Positions 20,044 through 37,300 of a DNA stretch of 64,000 nt are shown in pieces. The notes beneath the pieces are model-generated. The model saw only the letters and a program-made list of their open reading frames with translations, had not been told where the DNA came from and did not search any database. This stretch comes from Haematococcus lacustris (lineage: Eukaryota; Chlorophyta; Chlorophyceae; Chlamydomonadales; Haematococcaceae), in NCBI GenBank assembly GCA_030144725.1, contig JASKMD010000020.1, positions 1,185,383 through 1,249,382 on the forward strand, written 5' to 3'. The first letter of the stretch is position 1. The number at the start of each line of letters is the position of its first letter. The position numbers and the translations under genes are program-made.

Positions 20044-22714
20044 ATGAAGGCTAAAAGCAAGTACGGGTTAGGGGCCTCCATTGGAGGCACAGTCGCGCTA
20101 GGGGTTGTGCTGTTGGTGCTGGGTACGGCCTTGTTGCCCAGGGGACCGGGATCCAGCGTACCGGAGTTGCCCTCGCAGCCAGGTTCGACATCGCCTTTGT
20201 CAAAACACCTGCACAAGCCAGTCAATGTTCCGTCTGGGCAAATCACCGGCCCTGCCTTGCTCGCGGAGGTGGCAAAGCAGTATCCCATCAATAAGTTCAA
20301 ATGCGGCAGCTGGGTACAGAGCTATGCCAAGCTGCACAGCAGCATCCTATCCGGAGCAGCCCCGCAGCGCTATTCCATCATGCGCTCGAAACAGGAGTTT
20401 GGAAATGGCCTGGCAGACCGACTGGCCACCTCGGTATCCATCCTTCTGTACTCCATCTTGACAGACAGGGCCTTCCTGTACGACTGGGAGCCACCCCCTC
20501 CTGTCAATGAGAGCATGCGGGACACCAGGTGTGGGAAGGCCCGCTTCTATGTGCCCAGCACTCACCTTTGGGTGGGCCTGCGCTCAGACTTCATCGACTG
20601 GAGATACCAGCCTGTGGATGTGGGGAACAGCAGCGTGGTGGTGGATTACAATTGTGACAACAACATGCAAGAATACAAAGAGCTCTTCCGGACACAGGTC
20701 CGCTGTTGAAGGGAGCAGCAGTGTGTGTGCATTGACTGGGGAGTGCCGATCACACCACTGCTGCTGCTCTACAGTGTGTCACCGGCATCATCATGACCAA
20801 TACCGGCATCATCACGACCAACACCAGTTGCATCACCAGTAAGAGCGAAGGCTCATGGCGTGCACACTACTAAGCAGTTTGCAGCTGTTGTTGACGCTGC
20901 TGTTGCGTCTGGCATTTTGCCTACACCTTGACATGCATGCACCCACTGGCTTGCTTTCACCCTCTCCTCACCCTTCCCTCCATCTCACAGATTCTCACTG
21001 ACCCTCACTGACTCCATGACACACGCCAGCAGCAAGCGCATGTCCTTGCCCAGCCAGCACAGGTGGCGTGCCGCGGTTGCCTGCCCTGCAGAACCTCACC
21101 GCTGCGGGTGATGGCGTCCACTCGGTGATCTGGCATGCGGACCATGCGGGAGTATACGCAGCCTTCCGCAACCCGTTCCTGGCATCACGGCTGAAGCAGC
21201 TCGGCTTTGAGCGGGAGACAGCTTTTGCCTGCCTGTTTGATTTCATCTACCGCCCCGCGCCTGAGGTGGTGCAGCTCTTTGCCCCGGAGCTCAATGTGCT
21301 GATGAACCCAAACATCCTCAAGATTGGGGTGCAGGTGAGGCAAAGCTCCCAGGCCTCATGCCCATGTGGCTGTGGCCTAGAAAGAGTGTGATGTTGGCAC
21401 AGGGTGTGACGTGGCTAGAGGCAATGTGCCTGACTGTAGCTCAGTGTGATGCCAACCGTGACGAGGTCTACTCCGTCCGTGACCATGTGTGGCACCTAGT
21501 GCTGCTGTCCTGGTCTGATCTGGACCTTCACTCTGCTGTAGCTGCTGCTGCCTGCCTCACTGCTGACTGGGCTGACTCAGCTGCTGCTGCTGTCTGCCTC
21601 ATTGCTGACTTGACTGCTGCTGATACAGCTGCTGCTGAGGCTGCGTCCTTGCTGCCTTCTTAGTTCCCGCTGCTGCCCACCCTGCTGTGGCGGCAGGTCA
21701 GAGTGGGTGACTGGCAGCTGGTCGACTCTTACACCTTCAAGCCTCAGCACTACCCCTACCTCTTCCGCCACTACTTTGAATGCGCAAAGGAGATTGAGCT
21801 TGCGCTGGCCAAGCCGGGCCAGCCTGTGGTGTGGTACACCTTGGTTGACATCCCGGCGCTGCGATGGGGCCTGGCTGCCAGGTGTGACCCCAGCATGGCG
21901 TAGCAGCGCATGGCGTAGCAGCGCAGGCATAGCAGCGCATGGTGTAGTAGCACATGGCGTAGGCAGGCCCAGCAGCACAAGGGCAACCGTCTGTGAAGCT
22001 GGCCTGGTGGCAGGAGGGGCCCTAGAGGCTGCCTGGTCACCAGCCTGGCTTGATGGCTGGGGGAAGGGAGGGTTGCAGTCTCACAGCCGGGGGTTGGGGC
22101 TGGCCATCCATTTGAGCTGGCCTGGCCTGGCCTGGCTTGCACCCTGGCCTGCACCACCAGCATCAGTAGCCTCCCTGGGGAATACCACAGACCGACCTGG
22201 CCTGGCCTGACCCGACCTAACCTGACCTGACCTGACCTGCATAGCCCAGACCAGCCCAGCCTGCCTGCCTGGTCTGCTGCCCACCCCACTCCTTCCTCCT
22301 TGCGCTCCCTCGCTTCACCGCCCCACCCCTCACTGCCTTCCTGGCCGCAGGTACCCAGACCGCCTGCTCATCAACACCAATGTGGTGGTGGAGCACATCG
22401 TGAAGAGCAGCAAGACCAGTGACCACGGCTTCCTGCAGGCCGTGGGGGAGATCTGGGTGTTTTCCTTCACCAGCCAGCACATCATCACCAAGATCTCCGG
22501 GTTTGGCAAGGTGCCCGGCATGGTGAACGCCAACACTGGCCCTGGGCTGCCCAACACCACCGCCCACTTCTACACCATCACCCACCCCATGAACTTCTTC
22601 AACCTGGTGGCTCTGAACAACCGCAAGAACCTGGCCTGGTGGCGGGGGCGCAAGTGTGGGCCGCAGTGGGCTGACGACATTGAGCAGGTCACCAGCGACT
22701 TCACAGGCATATGA
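20044..22714 (+). CDS. Fucosyltransferase-like type II membrane glycosyltransferase, 4 exons
   Basis: Exons 20044-20697, 21092-21334, 21697-21881 and 22351-22714 join in phase (0, 0, 2) with GT...AG borders, giving about 481 aa. A short basic N-terminus and one hydrophobic helix (about aa 12-31, GGTVALGVVLLVLGTALL) predict a type II Golgi anchor with a lumenal catalytic domain. Recognisable blocks are FGNGLADRLATSVSILLYSI and LTDRAFLYDWE, NPFLASRLKQLGFE, LKIGVQVRVGD spanning the exon 2/3 junction, PVVWYTLVD and TKISGFGKV. These recall the fucosyltransferase superfamily (GT23/GT37/GT65-like), where the IGxQxRxGD loop binds GDP-fucose. Four N-glycosylation sequons are visible (NES, NSS, NLT, NTT). 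The acceptor sugar cannot be told. The gene looks intact. Confidence 0.7.
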
Positions 22715-25226
22715 GGCCAGGCGGCACTGAGGGGGAGCACCTAGGGCCCCTGATGCCCCTAGAGGCAACCTGTGACCATGTGGTCGAGGTCTGTGGTGAC
22801 GTAGTGACCTGGGCAGCTGGGCCAGAGCTCCTCATGCCCCTTGGGCCTCCTGTGCCACACAGCCATCCAGACCAGGCCTGGGTCTACTGAGCAGGCCTGG
22901 GCCCTCTGAGCCATCGGAGCTCTAATGCTCTGGAGCCCCTGATGCCGCTGGGGCCTCCGGTGCCGCGCAGCTACCTAGACCTGTGGTGCCTCAGTGGCCT
23001 GGGCCCTCCGAGCCTGGGCCCCAGGGCCTGGGCCTCCGTGCCTGTCTAGAGTGCTGTGGCCAGCTGCCCTGGACACCATGAAGTGCCGCAGTGACTTGGG
23101 CAGCCGAGCCTGGGCCTCCCAACCTGGGCCTCTGTGCCTCCGGGCCTTTGGTGCTGCAGAGGCCTCCCGGCCCCTGGGCCCGTAACCCTTAGGGTACCTC
23201 ACTGCCTGCTGCCCCCCTCGCGGCCTAGGCACACTGACAGCTTGCAGCCTAGGGACTCAGCAGCTCCAGCGGCAGTGCCCCTCACAAGGTGTTGCCCCTG
23301 CTGGCCTGCAATAGTGTGCTGCTGGCCTGTGGGCTTCCTTGGGCCTGGCTGTGGGCTTGGGGGCTGGCCGTGGGCATCCTAGGGTCGGCCCTGTGGGCCT
23401 GTGGGCTTCCTAGGGCCTGGCTGTAGCCCTAGGGCTTGGCTGTGGGCATCCTAGGGTCGGTCTGGCTGGGTGCTCTCCTGCCCTGGGGCTGCATGCTTCA
23501 GTCCATGGGTTGGGTCATGGAGGTGGGTGTAGGGTGTCTCAGCAACGGCCTGAGGGCCGCACTGGCCTGGCCACCTACTCCCTCACTGCCCTCCTTTGCT
23601 ATGCACAAAAGGAGTGGGTGTTGACTTGCAATTCTGACCCTCTCTGCTGCTCGGGCTATCAGGAGCACCCCTGGCTCCTGGCTCCTTGCCTTCACGGCAC
23701 AGACAAGCACCTAACCCCTGGGTTAGGTTTAGGTGTAGGGTTAGGAAAAACCCCACCCCCCGCTACCCCCCTCTTCTGGCTCCTGGCCTTGACGACTCAG
23801 ACAAGCACCTAGCCCCTGCCTTGGCTAGGGTGTCTAGCCGCTCGCCCGTCTCCACTGGCTGGCCCCTACTGGTGGTGAAGCACATCACCGGGATGTACAG
23901 CAGCACCTGGGTGGAGCCCTCTGATAGCAGGCCTGCTGTGCCAGGTGGAATGAATGATGTGGCTTACACCGCATAAGCCGTCAGCCATTAGGCTGCTTGG
24001 CCAGGTGGCACTCCACACTCTCTACCAGCACCACACCACTTCCTAGACTGCACAACAGGACAGCAGACCAGGGAAGAGGCTGCTGGCCTATACTACTGCT
24101 CTGTCCGTCATCAGATCATGGGCAAGCAGGGCGCATGATACGTCAGTAACAGTTCGGACAAAACACACACGACCCATGCCACCAACAATGACAACTTGCA
24201 TGCCATGGTTTTCAGCACCTTATCAGTTTGTGATCCCAGAGCTGAAGTGCGTTGCAAAAAGTCTCCAACCCCTAGAAAGGAAGGGCGGCCAAGCGGCCAA
24301 TGAGCCAATGGCTTCAGCGGTGCAAGCTGTTGACGTCACACCTCGCACCTCCCTTGCATGCTCTACACACTTTTTCTGTACGTTTAGTCTACGCACATTT
24401 GTTCTCACCCTAGCCCCTAACCCCGACCCTCACCCGATCAATTAATACCAGTGCTGCAGCGGGGTGTAGTTATGACCAGTCACAGATCCGATCTTCCATT
24501 CAACCCACGACCCCTTGCTGTCCCATTGATCTTACCATGTCAGTGCCATCAGTCCCAGGACCCCTCCAGGCTTACTATTAACGAGCACGCCTGAATGATC
24601 AGATGTGCATTACACGAGGCCTGCACGCAATATTCTGCATGGAAATTGTGTCCATGCAGTCCATGACGTGTGTGCGCCGGCTGCATGGTGCGTGTGCTTG
24701 ACAAATGCTGCTCAGGAACCTTCTGCATACCATATGGTGGGATATATTCCTATATCCCAAACCATACCACCACTCGACTACCGCTAAACCTCCCCCTGTT
24801 CAACTACCCCCTACCCAGAGAAACACAATCACTATAACATCTAGACAGAACTGCAAGGTTCCTTCCCCGCCCTGCATGCAAAGCACGAACCAGGTAGCCC
24901 TGTTCAGCGCCCACCTGGACTCTAGCGCCCACAGAACTAGTGGCCTGCCACGCGCGCCACTCAGCTCATCAAACAACAACTCAACACGAAGAGCCACTCC
25001 CCATCACACTTCCCCCTCAATTTACACACATACTAGCTACTCACCAAGGGCGTGTCACACAAGAAGTCAGACCCACATCACTCTTCATGTCCCTGTGGCA
25101 GCGCTTGCATCGTGGGCCAATGTCAGGTGGTGGTGGTGGTGGGGCTGGTGGCGGTGGTGGAGGGGCTGGTGAATGTGGAGGGGTGGAGGGGGCGGAGACA
25201 GTGGTGGTGAAGGGGTTGGTGGCTCA
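22715..25226. other. Intergenic, GGCCTGGGC-rich and repeat-bearing
   Basis: 22720-23470 is dominated by degenerate CCTGGGCCT words. A short degenerate TTAGG tract is at 23717-23745. A dispersed repeat at 23952-24002 (GATGTGGCTTACACCGC and TAAGCCGTCAGCC) recurs at 34251-34303. A GGTGGTGGTGG-type simple repeat lies at 25121-25170. No supported gene. Confidence 0.4.
23952..24002 (+). repeat. Dispersed repeat shared with 34251-34303
   Basis: About 50 bp, nearly identical to 34251-34303, in the same orientation on another contig: GATGTGGCTTACACCGCNTA then AGCCGTCAGCCRTTAGGCTG. Confidence 0.75.
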
Positions 25227-30395
<5,169 letters not shown>

Positions 30396-30440
30396 CTGGG
30401 GGGAGGGAGGTAGGGGGGGGGGTTCAGGGGGGGAGAAGGA

Positions 30441-30552
30441 GGGGGGTGGGGGTGGGGGGTGGGGGTGGGGGGTGGGGGTGGGGGTGGGGGTGGGGGTGGG
30501 GGTGGGGGTGGGGGTGGGGGTGGGGGTGGGGGTGGGGGGTGGGGGTGGGGGT
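30441..30552. repeat. GGGGGT repeat at contig edge
   Basis: About 18 GGGGGT hexamers running into the gap. Such G-tracts commonly stop assembly, which explains the contig end. Confidence 0.9.
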
Positions 30553-31052
30553 NNNNNNNNNNNNNNNNNNNNNNNNNNNNNNNNNNNNNNNNNNNNNNNN
30601 NNNNNNNNNNNNNNNNNNNNNNNNNNNNNNNNNNNNNNNNNNNNNNNNNNNNNNNNNNNNNNNNNNNNNNNNNNNNNNNNNNNNNNNNNNNNNNNNNNNN
30701 NNNNNNNNNNNNNNNNNNNNNNNNNNNNNNNNNNNNNNNNNNNNNNNNNNNNNNNNNNNNNNNNNNNNNNNNNNNNNNNNNNNNNNNNNNNNNNNNNNNN
30801 NNNNNNNNNNNNNNNNNNNNNNNNNNNNNNNNNNNNNNNNNNNNNNNNNNNNNNNNNNNNNNNNNNNNNNNNNNNNNNNNNNNNNNNNNNNNNNNNNNNN
30901 NNNNNNNNNNNNNNNNNNNNNNNNNNNNNNNNNNNNNNNNNNNNNNNNNNNNNNNNNNNNNNNNNNNNNNNNNNNNNNNNNNNNNNNNNNNNNNNNNNNN
31001 NNNNNNNNNNNNNNNNNNNNNNNNNNNNNNNNNNNNNNNNNNNNNNNNNNNN
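30553..31052. other. Assembly gap, 500 N
   Basis: Exactly 500 N, a conventional placeholder for unknown length. Open frames reported across it are not real. Confidence 0.99.
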
Positions 31053-33272
31053 CCCTCTTCCATTCCGTCCTCACCAAAGCCTGCCTCACCCCCACCGGCC
31101 TCCCCCCCACCGACCTCGTCCATGCCTGCCACTCACATACCTTCTTCACCTAAACCTGCCTTAAACATCCCTGCCTTACCCAAGCCGACCTCGTCCCCAC
31201 CCACCACGCAACTCCCTTCTCCACCAACCCACACCCCGCCCAAGCCTGCTGTCCCCCACCCTGCCTCACCCAAGCCAGCCTCTCCTCAACCTAAGCCAGC
31301 AGCAACCCAAGCCTCAACCCAAGCCAGCAGCAACACTCTGCGAGCAGATGGCACCATCGCGCAGCTTATGGGGCAGGTGGTGGGGGAAGACCCTGGTGAG
31401 CAAGGTGAAGGCAAGGCGGTGGGGAAGGAGGTGGCAGCGCCGGGGGTTGTCGCGGACCAGGAGGACAGCCATGGGTGGCGCAAGGTTGAAGGGAAGAGTG
31501 ATGAAGTCAGTTCAGCTGGCCAGCAGGGTGGCAGTGCGTACGAGTCAGCCTCACACCCATCCCCAGCACCAGTGCTGCGGCATTCGCCGGGTCACGAACA
31601 GGATGAGATTGTTGAGCAGCAGCAGCAGCATGGCAGCAAGCAAGCTGAGGAAGCTGAATTAAACACCCACCACCAGCTCCAGCTCAGCAGCAGCCTTGAC
31701 CCATCCTTCTCATACCTGGCCCCTTCCCCATTTGACTGTACAGCGAGCTTGGCTGGGGAGTTGGGCAGCAGCAGAGGTGGCAGTGCGCTGCAGCAGGTCG
31801 AGGATGAGGCGGAGGAGGCGGCAGGAGCTTGGCCCTGGTCCCTGGGAGGCCGCAGTGACGGGGAGGAGCGAGGGATCCAGGTCCGTGCGCAGCTGCCGGG
31901 CTCACCACCCCCTGCCGTGCGCGTCACGACAAACCCCATACAGGCTGGTGTGCTGGAGGGTGCACTGGGCTCTGGAGCAGTGGAGGGGAGTGGCTCACAT
32001 GTTGCTGCTCGTAACGCAGAGCCCAGCGCTCTTGCAGTGAGCAGCGAAGAGCTTTCCCCTGCTCACAACTCCCCCTTCGCCTTGGCCTTGCCTTCGAACT
32101 CACCACAGCGTGTGGCCGCCTACCCAGCCCTGGGCAGCGATGCTCCAGGCTTGGTGCGCAGAACGCTGTCAGTGGAGCCGCCAGAGGTGGTGGTGCCGCG
32201 CACAGGTCCCACTGCCACACCAGGCACCAGCCCCCAGCAGCTGCGCCGTACCTCCACCTGGCCCACCCCTTGCTCCAGCCCCGCCGCCCTCCCCTTTGGC
32301 ATCGCTGGCACCTCACCCACATCCGCAATGTGCACCTCTGCCTTCACCCTTCTCAGCCGCACCTCACAGCAGCTGCTTTGGGACCCTACCGCCCTGGCTG
32401 CGCAGCCCCACCCTACTGCCTCTCCGCCTCCTGCTGCATGCCACCCTGCCCTCAGTCCCACAGCGCTGTCAGCCCCCTGGGTTGCTGGCACTGAACTGTC
32501 TGGACTGAGTGACAGCGTGACTGACCCACTGCCCGGTGCAGCGCCCCTGATGCAGGGAAGGGCGTGCTCTGTAGGTGCCCACTTGGACTGCCAGCTCTTG
32601 TCTGCTGGTGAGCAGCGGCAGCAGTGGTGCAAGCTGCACAGCCCAGGGGATCCAGCACGACGGGACAGCTGCCATGGTTGTCAGTGCCACTCAAGCCAAC
32701 AGGCAGCAGGCCATGGTGCCAGGGGCAGGGGGGCTGTTCTTGCTGAGGTGGAAGAGGACGTAGCAGAGGGGGAGCAAGGCAGTGAGGGGGAGCAGGTCAC
32801 CGACCTAGTGAGGGAGCTGTGCGATGAGGCCTGCACTCAGCGCTGCGCCCCTGACAGCCCTGACACAAAGGCCCCCACTGCAGGCCAGAGGTCACCAGCC
32901 CACAAGGCGGTGCCAGAGCCAACTGCGAGCCAGCTCCCCTGCCCCATGCCAGTCGGCCTTGCCTGCAGCCCCCCAAAGGTGCAGCCGCCCAGTTTGCCAC
33001 AGTCGCCCTCCTCCCCACACTCCGCTCAGCCACTGGGGCAGCACACCCCAGCCCGCATAGCCTCTGCCAGCAGCAATCAGTGCAGCCCTGCACAGCTCAC
33101 CCCTGGCCCCGGCTTTAACCTGGAGCACCCAGGGGTGGAGGTTGAGGCTGTGCTGCCAGGTGGGGAGGAGCTGTGGCCACACAAGGCCAGGAAGGGCCTG
33201 GCTGACGAGGCGCTGCTGTTGGAGGACCAGGGGCTGGCAGTGGTGGCCCGGGGCATCCTGTTCAGTGGCTAG
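31053..33272 (+). CDS. Hypothetical Pro/Ser-rich protein, 5' truncated by gap
   Basis: One frame stays open for 740 codons from the gap to TAG at 33272, so it is probably a long terminal exon. The first 90 residues are PxxPKPA-type repeats (SSPKPAS, LPKPTSSPP) resembling hydroxyproline-rich wall proteins of volvocine algae. The rest is Ser/Pro/Gln-rich, with a Q run, an acidic stretch (EVEEDVAEGEQGSEGEQ) and scattered Cys pairs. No catalytic domain is recognised. The start, and possibly a structured domain, lie in or beyond the gap. It may be a signalling scaffold or a wall-associated protein; neither can be chosen. Confidence 0.5.
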   Translation, partial: PSSIPSSPKPASPPPASPPPTSSMPATHIPSSPKPALNIPALPKPTSSPPTTQLPSPPTHTPPKPAVPHPASPKPASPQPKPAATQASTQASSNTLRADGTIAQLMGQVVGEDPGEQGEGKAVGKEVAAPGVVADQEDSHGWRKVEGKSDEVSSAGQQGGSAYESASHPSPAPVLRHSPGHEQDEIVEQQQQHGSKQAEEAELNTHHQLQLSSSLDPSFSYLAPSPFDCTASLAGELGSSRGGSALQQVEDEAEEAAGAWPWSLGGRSDGEERGIQVRAQLPGSPPPAVRVTTNPIQAGVLEGALGSGAVEGSGSHVAARNAEPSALAVSSEELSPAHNSPFALALPSNSPQRVAAYPALGSDAPGLVRRTLSVEPPEVVVPRTGPTATPGTSPQQLRRTSTWPTPCSSPAALPFGIAGTSPTSAMCTSAFTLLSRTSQQLLWDPTALAAQPHPTASPPPAACHPALSPTALSAPWVAGTELSGLSDSVTDPLPGAAPLMQGRACSVGAHLDCQLLSAGEQRQQWCKLHSPGDPARRDSCHGCQCHSSQQAAGHGARGRGAVLAEVEEDVAEGEQGSEGEQVTDLVRELCDEACTQRCAPDSPDTKAPTAGQRSPAHKAVPEPTASQLPCPMPVGLACSPPKVQPPSLPQSPSSPHSAQPLGQHTPARIASASSNQCSPAQLTPGPGFNLEHPGVEVEAVLPGGEELWPHKARKGLADEALLLEDQGLAVVARGILFSG

Positions 33273-33597
33273 TGACACTGGCGGCTGCTGGGGAATGGGG
33301 AGGTCGGTAGAGGGGCATGTAGGGTGCAGGGACGCCCGTACAGAAGGTATCAGCGTGGTGCAGTGGTCGATGGTGCACTTGTTCGTGCTGTGTGTGTTTT
33401 TGGTGGGACTCGAGCAGGATGTGCATGTCGCATACAATGTTACAGCCATAATTCTAGGCGCGTCAGCTAGAGTCGGAGACAATAATTGCTTTGTTCTCAG
33501 GGATTGTTCAGCCATCTTTACATTCTAGGCAGTTTTTTTTACCTGCTGTTCAGCTGCTTTCAAGTATTGCATCCTCAGTAATTACAATGAGAGCTAC

Positions 33598-33630
33598 AAC
33601 CACTAGTGGCCCGACTCAAAGGTTTTAATG
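33598..33630 (+). repeat. Dispersed CACTAGTGG repeat, copy 2
   Basis: A short copy of the family at 18447-18545: CCACTAGTGGCCCGACTCAA. Confidence 0.6.
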
Positions 33631-34250
33631 GGCTGTGTGGAGTATACCTAATGCACATGGACATGGTGCATGAGTGCCTACCACCTACACTATTGCCTGA
33701 CCGCAAGGGCTATTGTGCAGAGTTGGCATGAAATACATGCGCTGATCCGCGTTCCGAGCTACAGTCCAGCCACCTGCCTGGGTGGGTCCGGGTTGGATGG
33801 AGCTCTGGTAGGCCGAGCAGGCGTAAGGGGGTGGCGTAGGCGCAAGGGCTGAGATGGGATGAGATGGCATCTCAAAACTGGATCTGATGGACGGTGGTTG
33901 CAAGAGTGTGGCGTAAGAGTGTGGCATAGGCATAAGGACTGAGCCCAGGCTGAGAGGGATGGGAACTCGGCACTGAATCCAGTGGACGGTGGCCCACCCC
34001 TACCCTGATAGAAGCGTGTGATCCTCATGCCTGGCTCAGCTCAGTTCAGGAGGGCACTGCTAGAAGCCTGCAAGGAGTCGTCCGTGGTGAGGCGTGACGA
34101 GAAGCATACTGGGGTTGTTGAAGCCAGGCCCACAGGTTTGGTAGTGTGCGCTGCCCTGTGCGTGCACACACATTGGGCAGGGAGTCACAGGTGTGCAGCT
34201 GCAGGTTTGTGTAAAGAGTTGTTAGTGCATACCATCAGCATGCTGGCTTT

Positions 34251-34303
34251 GATGATGTGGCTTACACCGCTTAAGCCGTCAGCCGTTAGGCTGCTAGGCA
34301 TGC
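34251..34303 (+). repeat. Dispersed repeat shared with 23952-24002
   Basis: Nearly identical to 23952-24002, same orientation, just upstream of the PsbS-like gene. Confidence 0.75.
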
Positions 34304-34360
34304 TGGCTTTGCTGTAGGATGCCCTGGACCTGATATGGTGTTGCATGCAGGATGTCCTGG

Positions 34361-34391
<31 letters not shown>

Positions 34392-34393
34392 AG

Positions 34394-37300
34394 GTTACTC
34401 AATCTGCACAAGCAGGGTCAAGACACGCTGGTGGATGTGGTAGCCATCCTGGAGGCTCTGACGCTGCCCAGCCAACAGGTGAGGAGGAGGAGGAGGGGAA
34501 GGGGCACCGTCCTCTTGAGCTGCATGCTGAGGGCCCTGGCAGGACATCATGGGGGCAAGGGGCTAAGATGCTCGCCCTGGTCACTCAGGCCAAGCTGTGC
34601 CGTGCAATTAAGACTATGTGCAGGGGTGAGTGCGTTATGCAAGTCAGAGGTGAAGCATTGGACGGCTTCATCAGTGTACTGATAGCTACCCTCATAAGGC
34701 AGTACCCAAGCCAGCATCTGCAAACAGGCAGCGGCAGCAGCTGCAGGCACACCTTCATTGAGCAGCTGAGCCACTAGCCCTACTGGCAGTGCTGCCTTGA
34801 GAGTCGCTGTCATGAAGGTCATCATTGTCATCTTCATCTCCAAGCTTCAGCATTTGATGGAAGGGCTCGTAGTACTCGATGTTGTCAAATGTACACTTCA
34901 AAAATGACCGAAACTGCATGAATGGCACAGCAGTCATTTGCTTATATTCAACATCAACAAAGTTAGGTTGTGTGTTGCAGCAAGGCTGCTTGGCGACCAC
35001 TGCACCATGACGAGAATGGATTTCTATCCACTTGGCTCAGCTGCCCAGTCTGATGCTCACCACGTCTTGGCACACGTCCAAATGGTCCTTGCCTTCCACC
35101 TTTGCTTGCTCACGACAGCTAGTCCAGTCCTGGTGCTCCTGCTTGCAAGGCCCTGCTTCTATGTACGCGCAGATCGGGCAGGTAGGCTTTCCTGATGCTT
35201 CCTTGGGGATGTCACTGGGCGGGACTTCTACTACCATGCTCTGGGAGCACCCGCGGACAAGGTTTAATTTGCCGCACGTGAACTTGGGAAGTGACGGCCA
35301 TGCGTGCAAGCATGACGCTTGACCCGCAATCTTGGCAAAACCCGAGCTACTGGTGTGCAGTGTGCGCTAGACGACGCTTCAGCTTGCCACAACCATGAAC
35401 CAGAGCGACATATACCAACAATGTGTGGGAAGTGGGCCTCCCAGCTGGGCCTTACATCAAAGTCATAAGAGATGGCTGCTTTGAGAGGCCTGACGAACAG
35501 GGGCCCTTGTTCGTTTTAGAGTGGCAAGCCAAAGGGCCAGCAAAACATTCGCCCGAACAATGTCAAGTGTGAGCTGACCGGCCACGTCACAACCCCAGCT
35601 ACAAGACCTCCGACGATGTTTAGACCTTCAGCACAGAGACTACTTCACAATGCAGGTCGCCACGGACAAGTTCGTGTCTCGGGCTGGCACGAGAGCAACT
35701 GGAAGATGGGCATCGGTGTCGTCACCAGGTCGACGTTGCAAGTAAGCACGCGCTGCATGGCAGCGTTGACCCGCGGGGTTTTCGTTACCCGGCGTGTCCC
35801 GCCTTGCATGCGCCGTGTCCCGGCCATGTTCGCAGACCCCTGCGGTTCAAGTCTGACGACGAGGTGGAGTCTACGCTGAACGATGCTGAGTTGCGGTCGC
35901 ACATTCAGCAGGTGCCTGTAATAACGGTAGCCTGGCACAGGCGTCATAACATATACAGGCGTACAGGCGTCATAACATATCACACAAAGCTGAGCTAGGA
36001 GTAGGGAGGACACATGAAGGGCGCACGTAGAGAGGGCATTAGGGATGCATGAGAAGCAGAGGGCATTGAGGTACTTGGGCTGTGCAGGAGATGCGGGAGA
36101 ACATGTGGCATGCAAAACCCGACAGCCATAGTAGTCAAGCGGGCATGGAAACCACCGCATGTGCTCAGATTTAATGCCATCTTCACTTGCTAACATCACC
36201 ACAGGCGCCAGTCAGGTGCATTTTCATCTCAGGGTCTGTGCTGCACCAGCAGGCAGCAGTGACCACCCAGCTGAGCTAAGTGGGCTTGCCAACCGCCTGT
36301 TGAAGAGAGCTGCAGGGCTGTGCAGGGTGTAGGTGGTGTCCCCTTCTGGCTGTGCCTGCCCTGCAGCTGCAAGCTGCCGCCAGGAGGGACCCTGGCGGGC
36401 TGCTGAAGAGCATCTCCAGCAGCTCCCCACCTCCCTCCCTGCTCACCCTGCGCAAGTGAGAGCTAGCCCGAGCGGCGGGTCAAGGCAAGAGTGTGACAGG
36501 GGCAGTAAGCAGGGCGGTGTATGGAAGGTCCAGGTCTAGCGGTGCTGCAAACCCACCAATGCTGCCACGACCAGGGCGTCGGCCACAAGCCCTGACCGTG
36601 CCCCACCACCACCACCACCAGCTCAGTCCACCAGGTGCAGCCCATCAGGCTTGGTGCAGAGCAGGTGCAGCCCATCAGGCCAGGCTCACAACCACAGCAG
36701 GCAGCTTCCAAGGAATGAGGGAGGAATGGCAAGGTGAGGGATGTGGGTGAGGCGTCCCTGCGCACGGCAGTGGAAATGCCACAGGGCCATGGGCCAAGGG
36801 TGCGCCCTCGCCTCTCCCAAGTGTCTGCCGCCATCACATCACAGCCTTCAGATAGGGAGCAACAGCTGGGGTGTGCCCGTGAGGCTCCTGCTGTATGCTG
36901 CTTTGCCAGTGGTGTCTGTGGCCAGCACAACAGACAGGCATGTACAACACGCTGCTGTAGGACGCTTTGCTGCCGCACAGGCTTTGCTGCCGCACACTGC
37001 TGACCACAGACTGGAGCGATAGCAGCAGCAGCCACGCCTCATCAATGCCTTGAACATCCCCATCATCACCACCTCTTCAGCCATCACAGCCATACTTGCC
37101 TGCCATGCAGGGCTGCTGAGGCCGGCCTGCTCCCAGCCTACGACCAAGACACGCCGCGAACCCCCCTGACACAGCCAGCCTTCACGCGCAGGTGGGTCGC
37201 AGCCCAGTAGCCTGCCGGCCTGCCTGCCTGACCACCCGCCTGCCGCAGCTGGCCTCGAGCAGCTGAGCAGCACAGCAGCCTAGGTGACAGTGGCTATGGC

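Larger units (their letters stand above)
33273..34393. other. Intergenic with small repeats
   Basis: It holds a CACTAGTGG repeat (33598-33630), a degenerate tandem pair around 33826-33905 and 33906-33990 (GTGGCGTARG ... GTGGACGGTGG), the dispersed repeat at 34251-34303 and a CTG run (34364-34390). An ATG-started segment at 34027-34080 ending in GTGAGG could be a first exon of the following gene, but its phase could not be settled. Confidence 0.4.

Noticed and set aside
33345..33420. tRNA-like element with an A-box-like TGGTGCAGTGG
   Set aside because: The expected B box is only weakly present (GGACTCGAGCAGG) and no cloverleaf pairs well; at most a decayed SINE.
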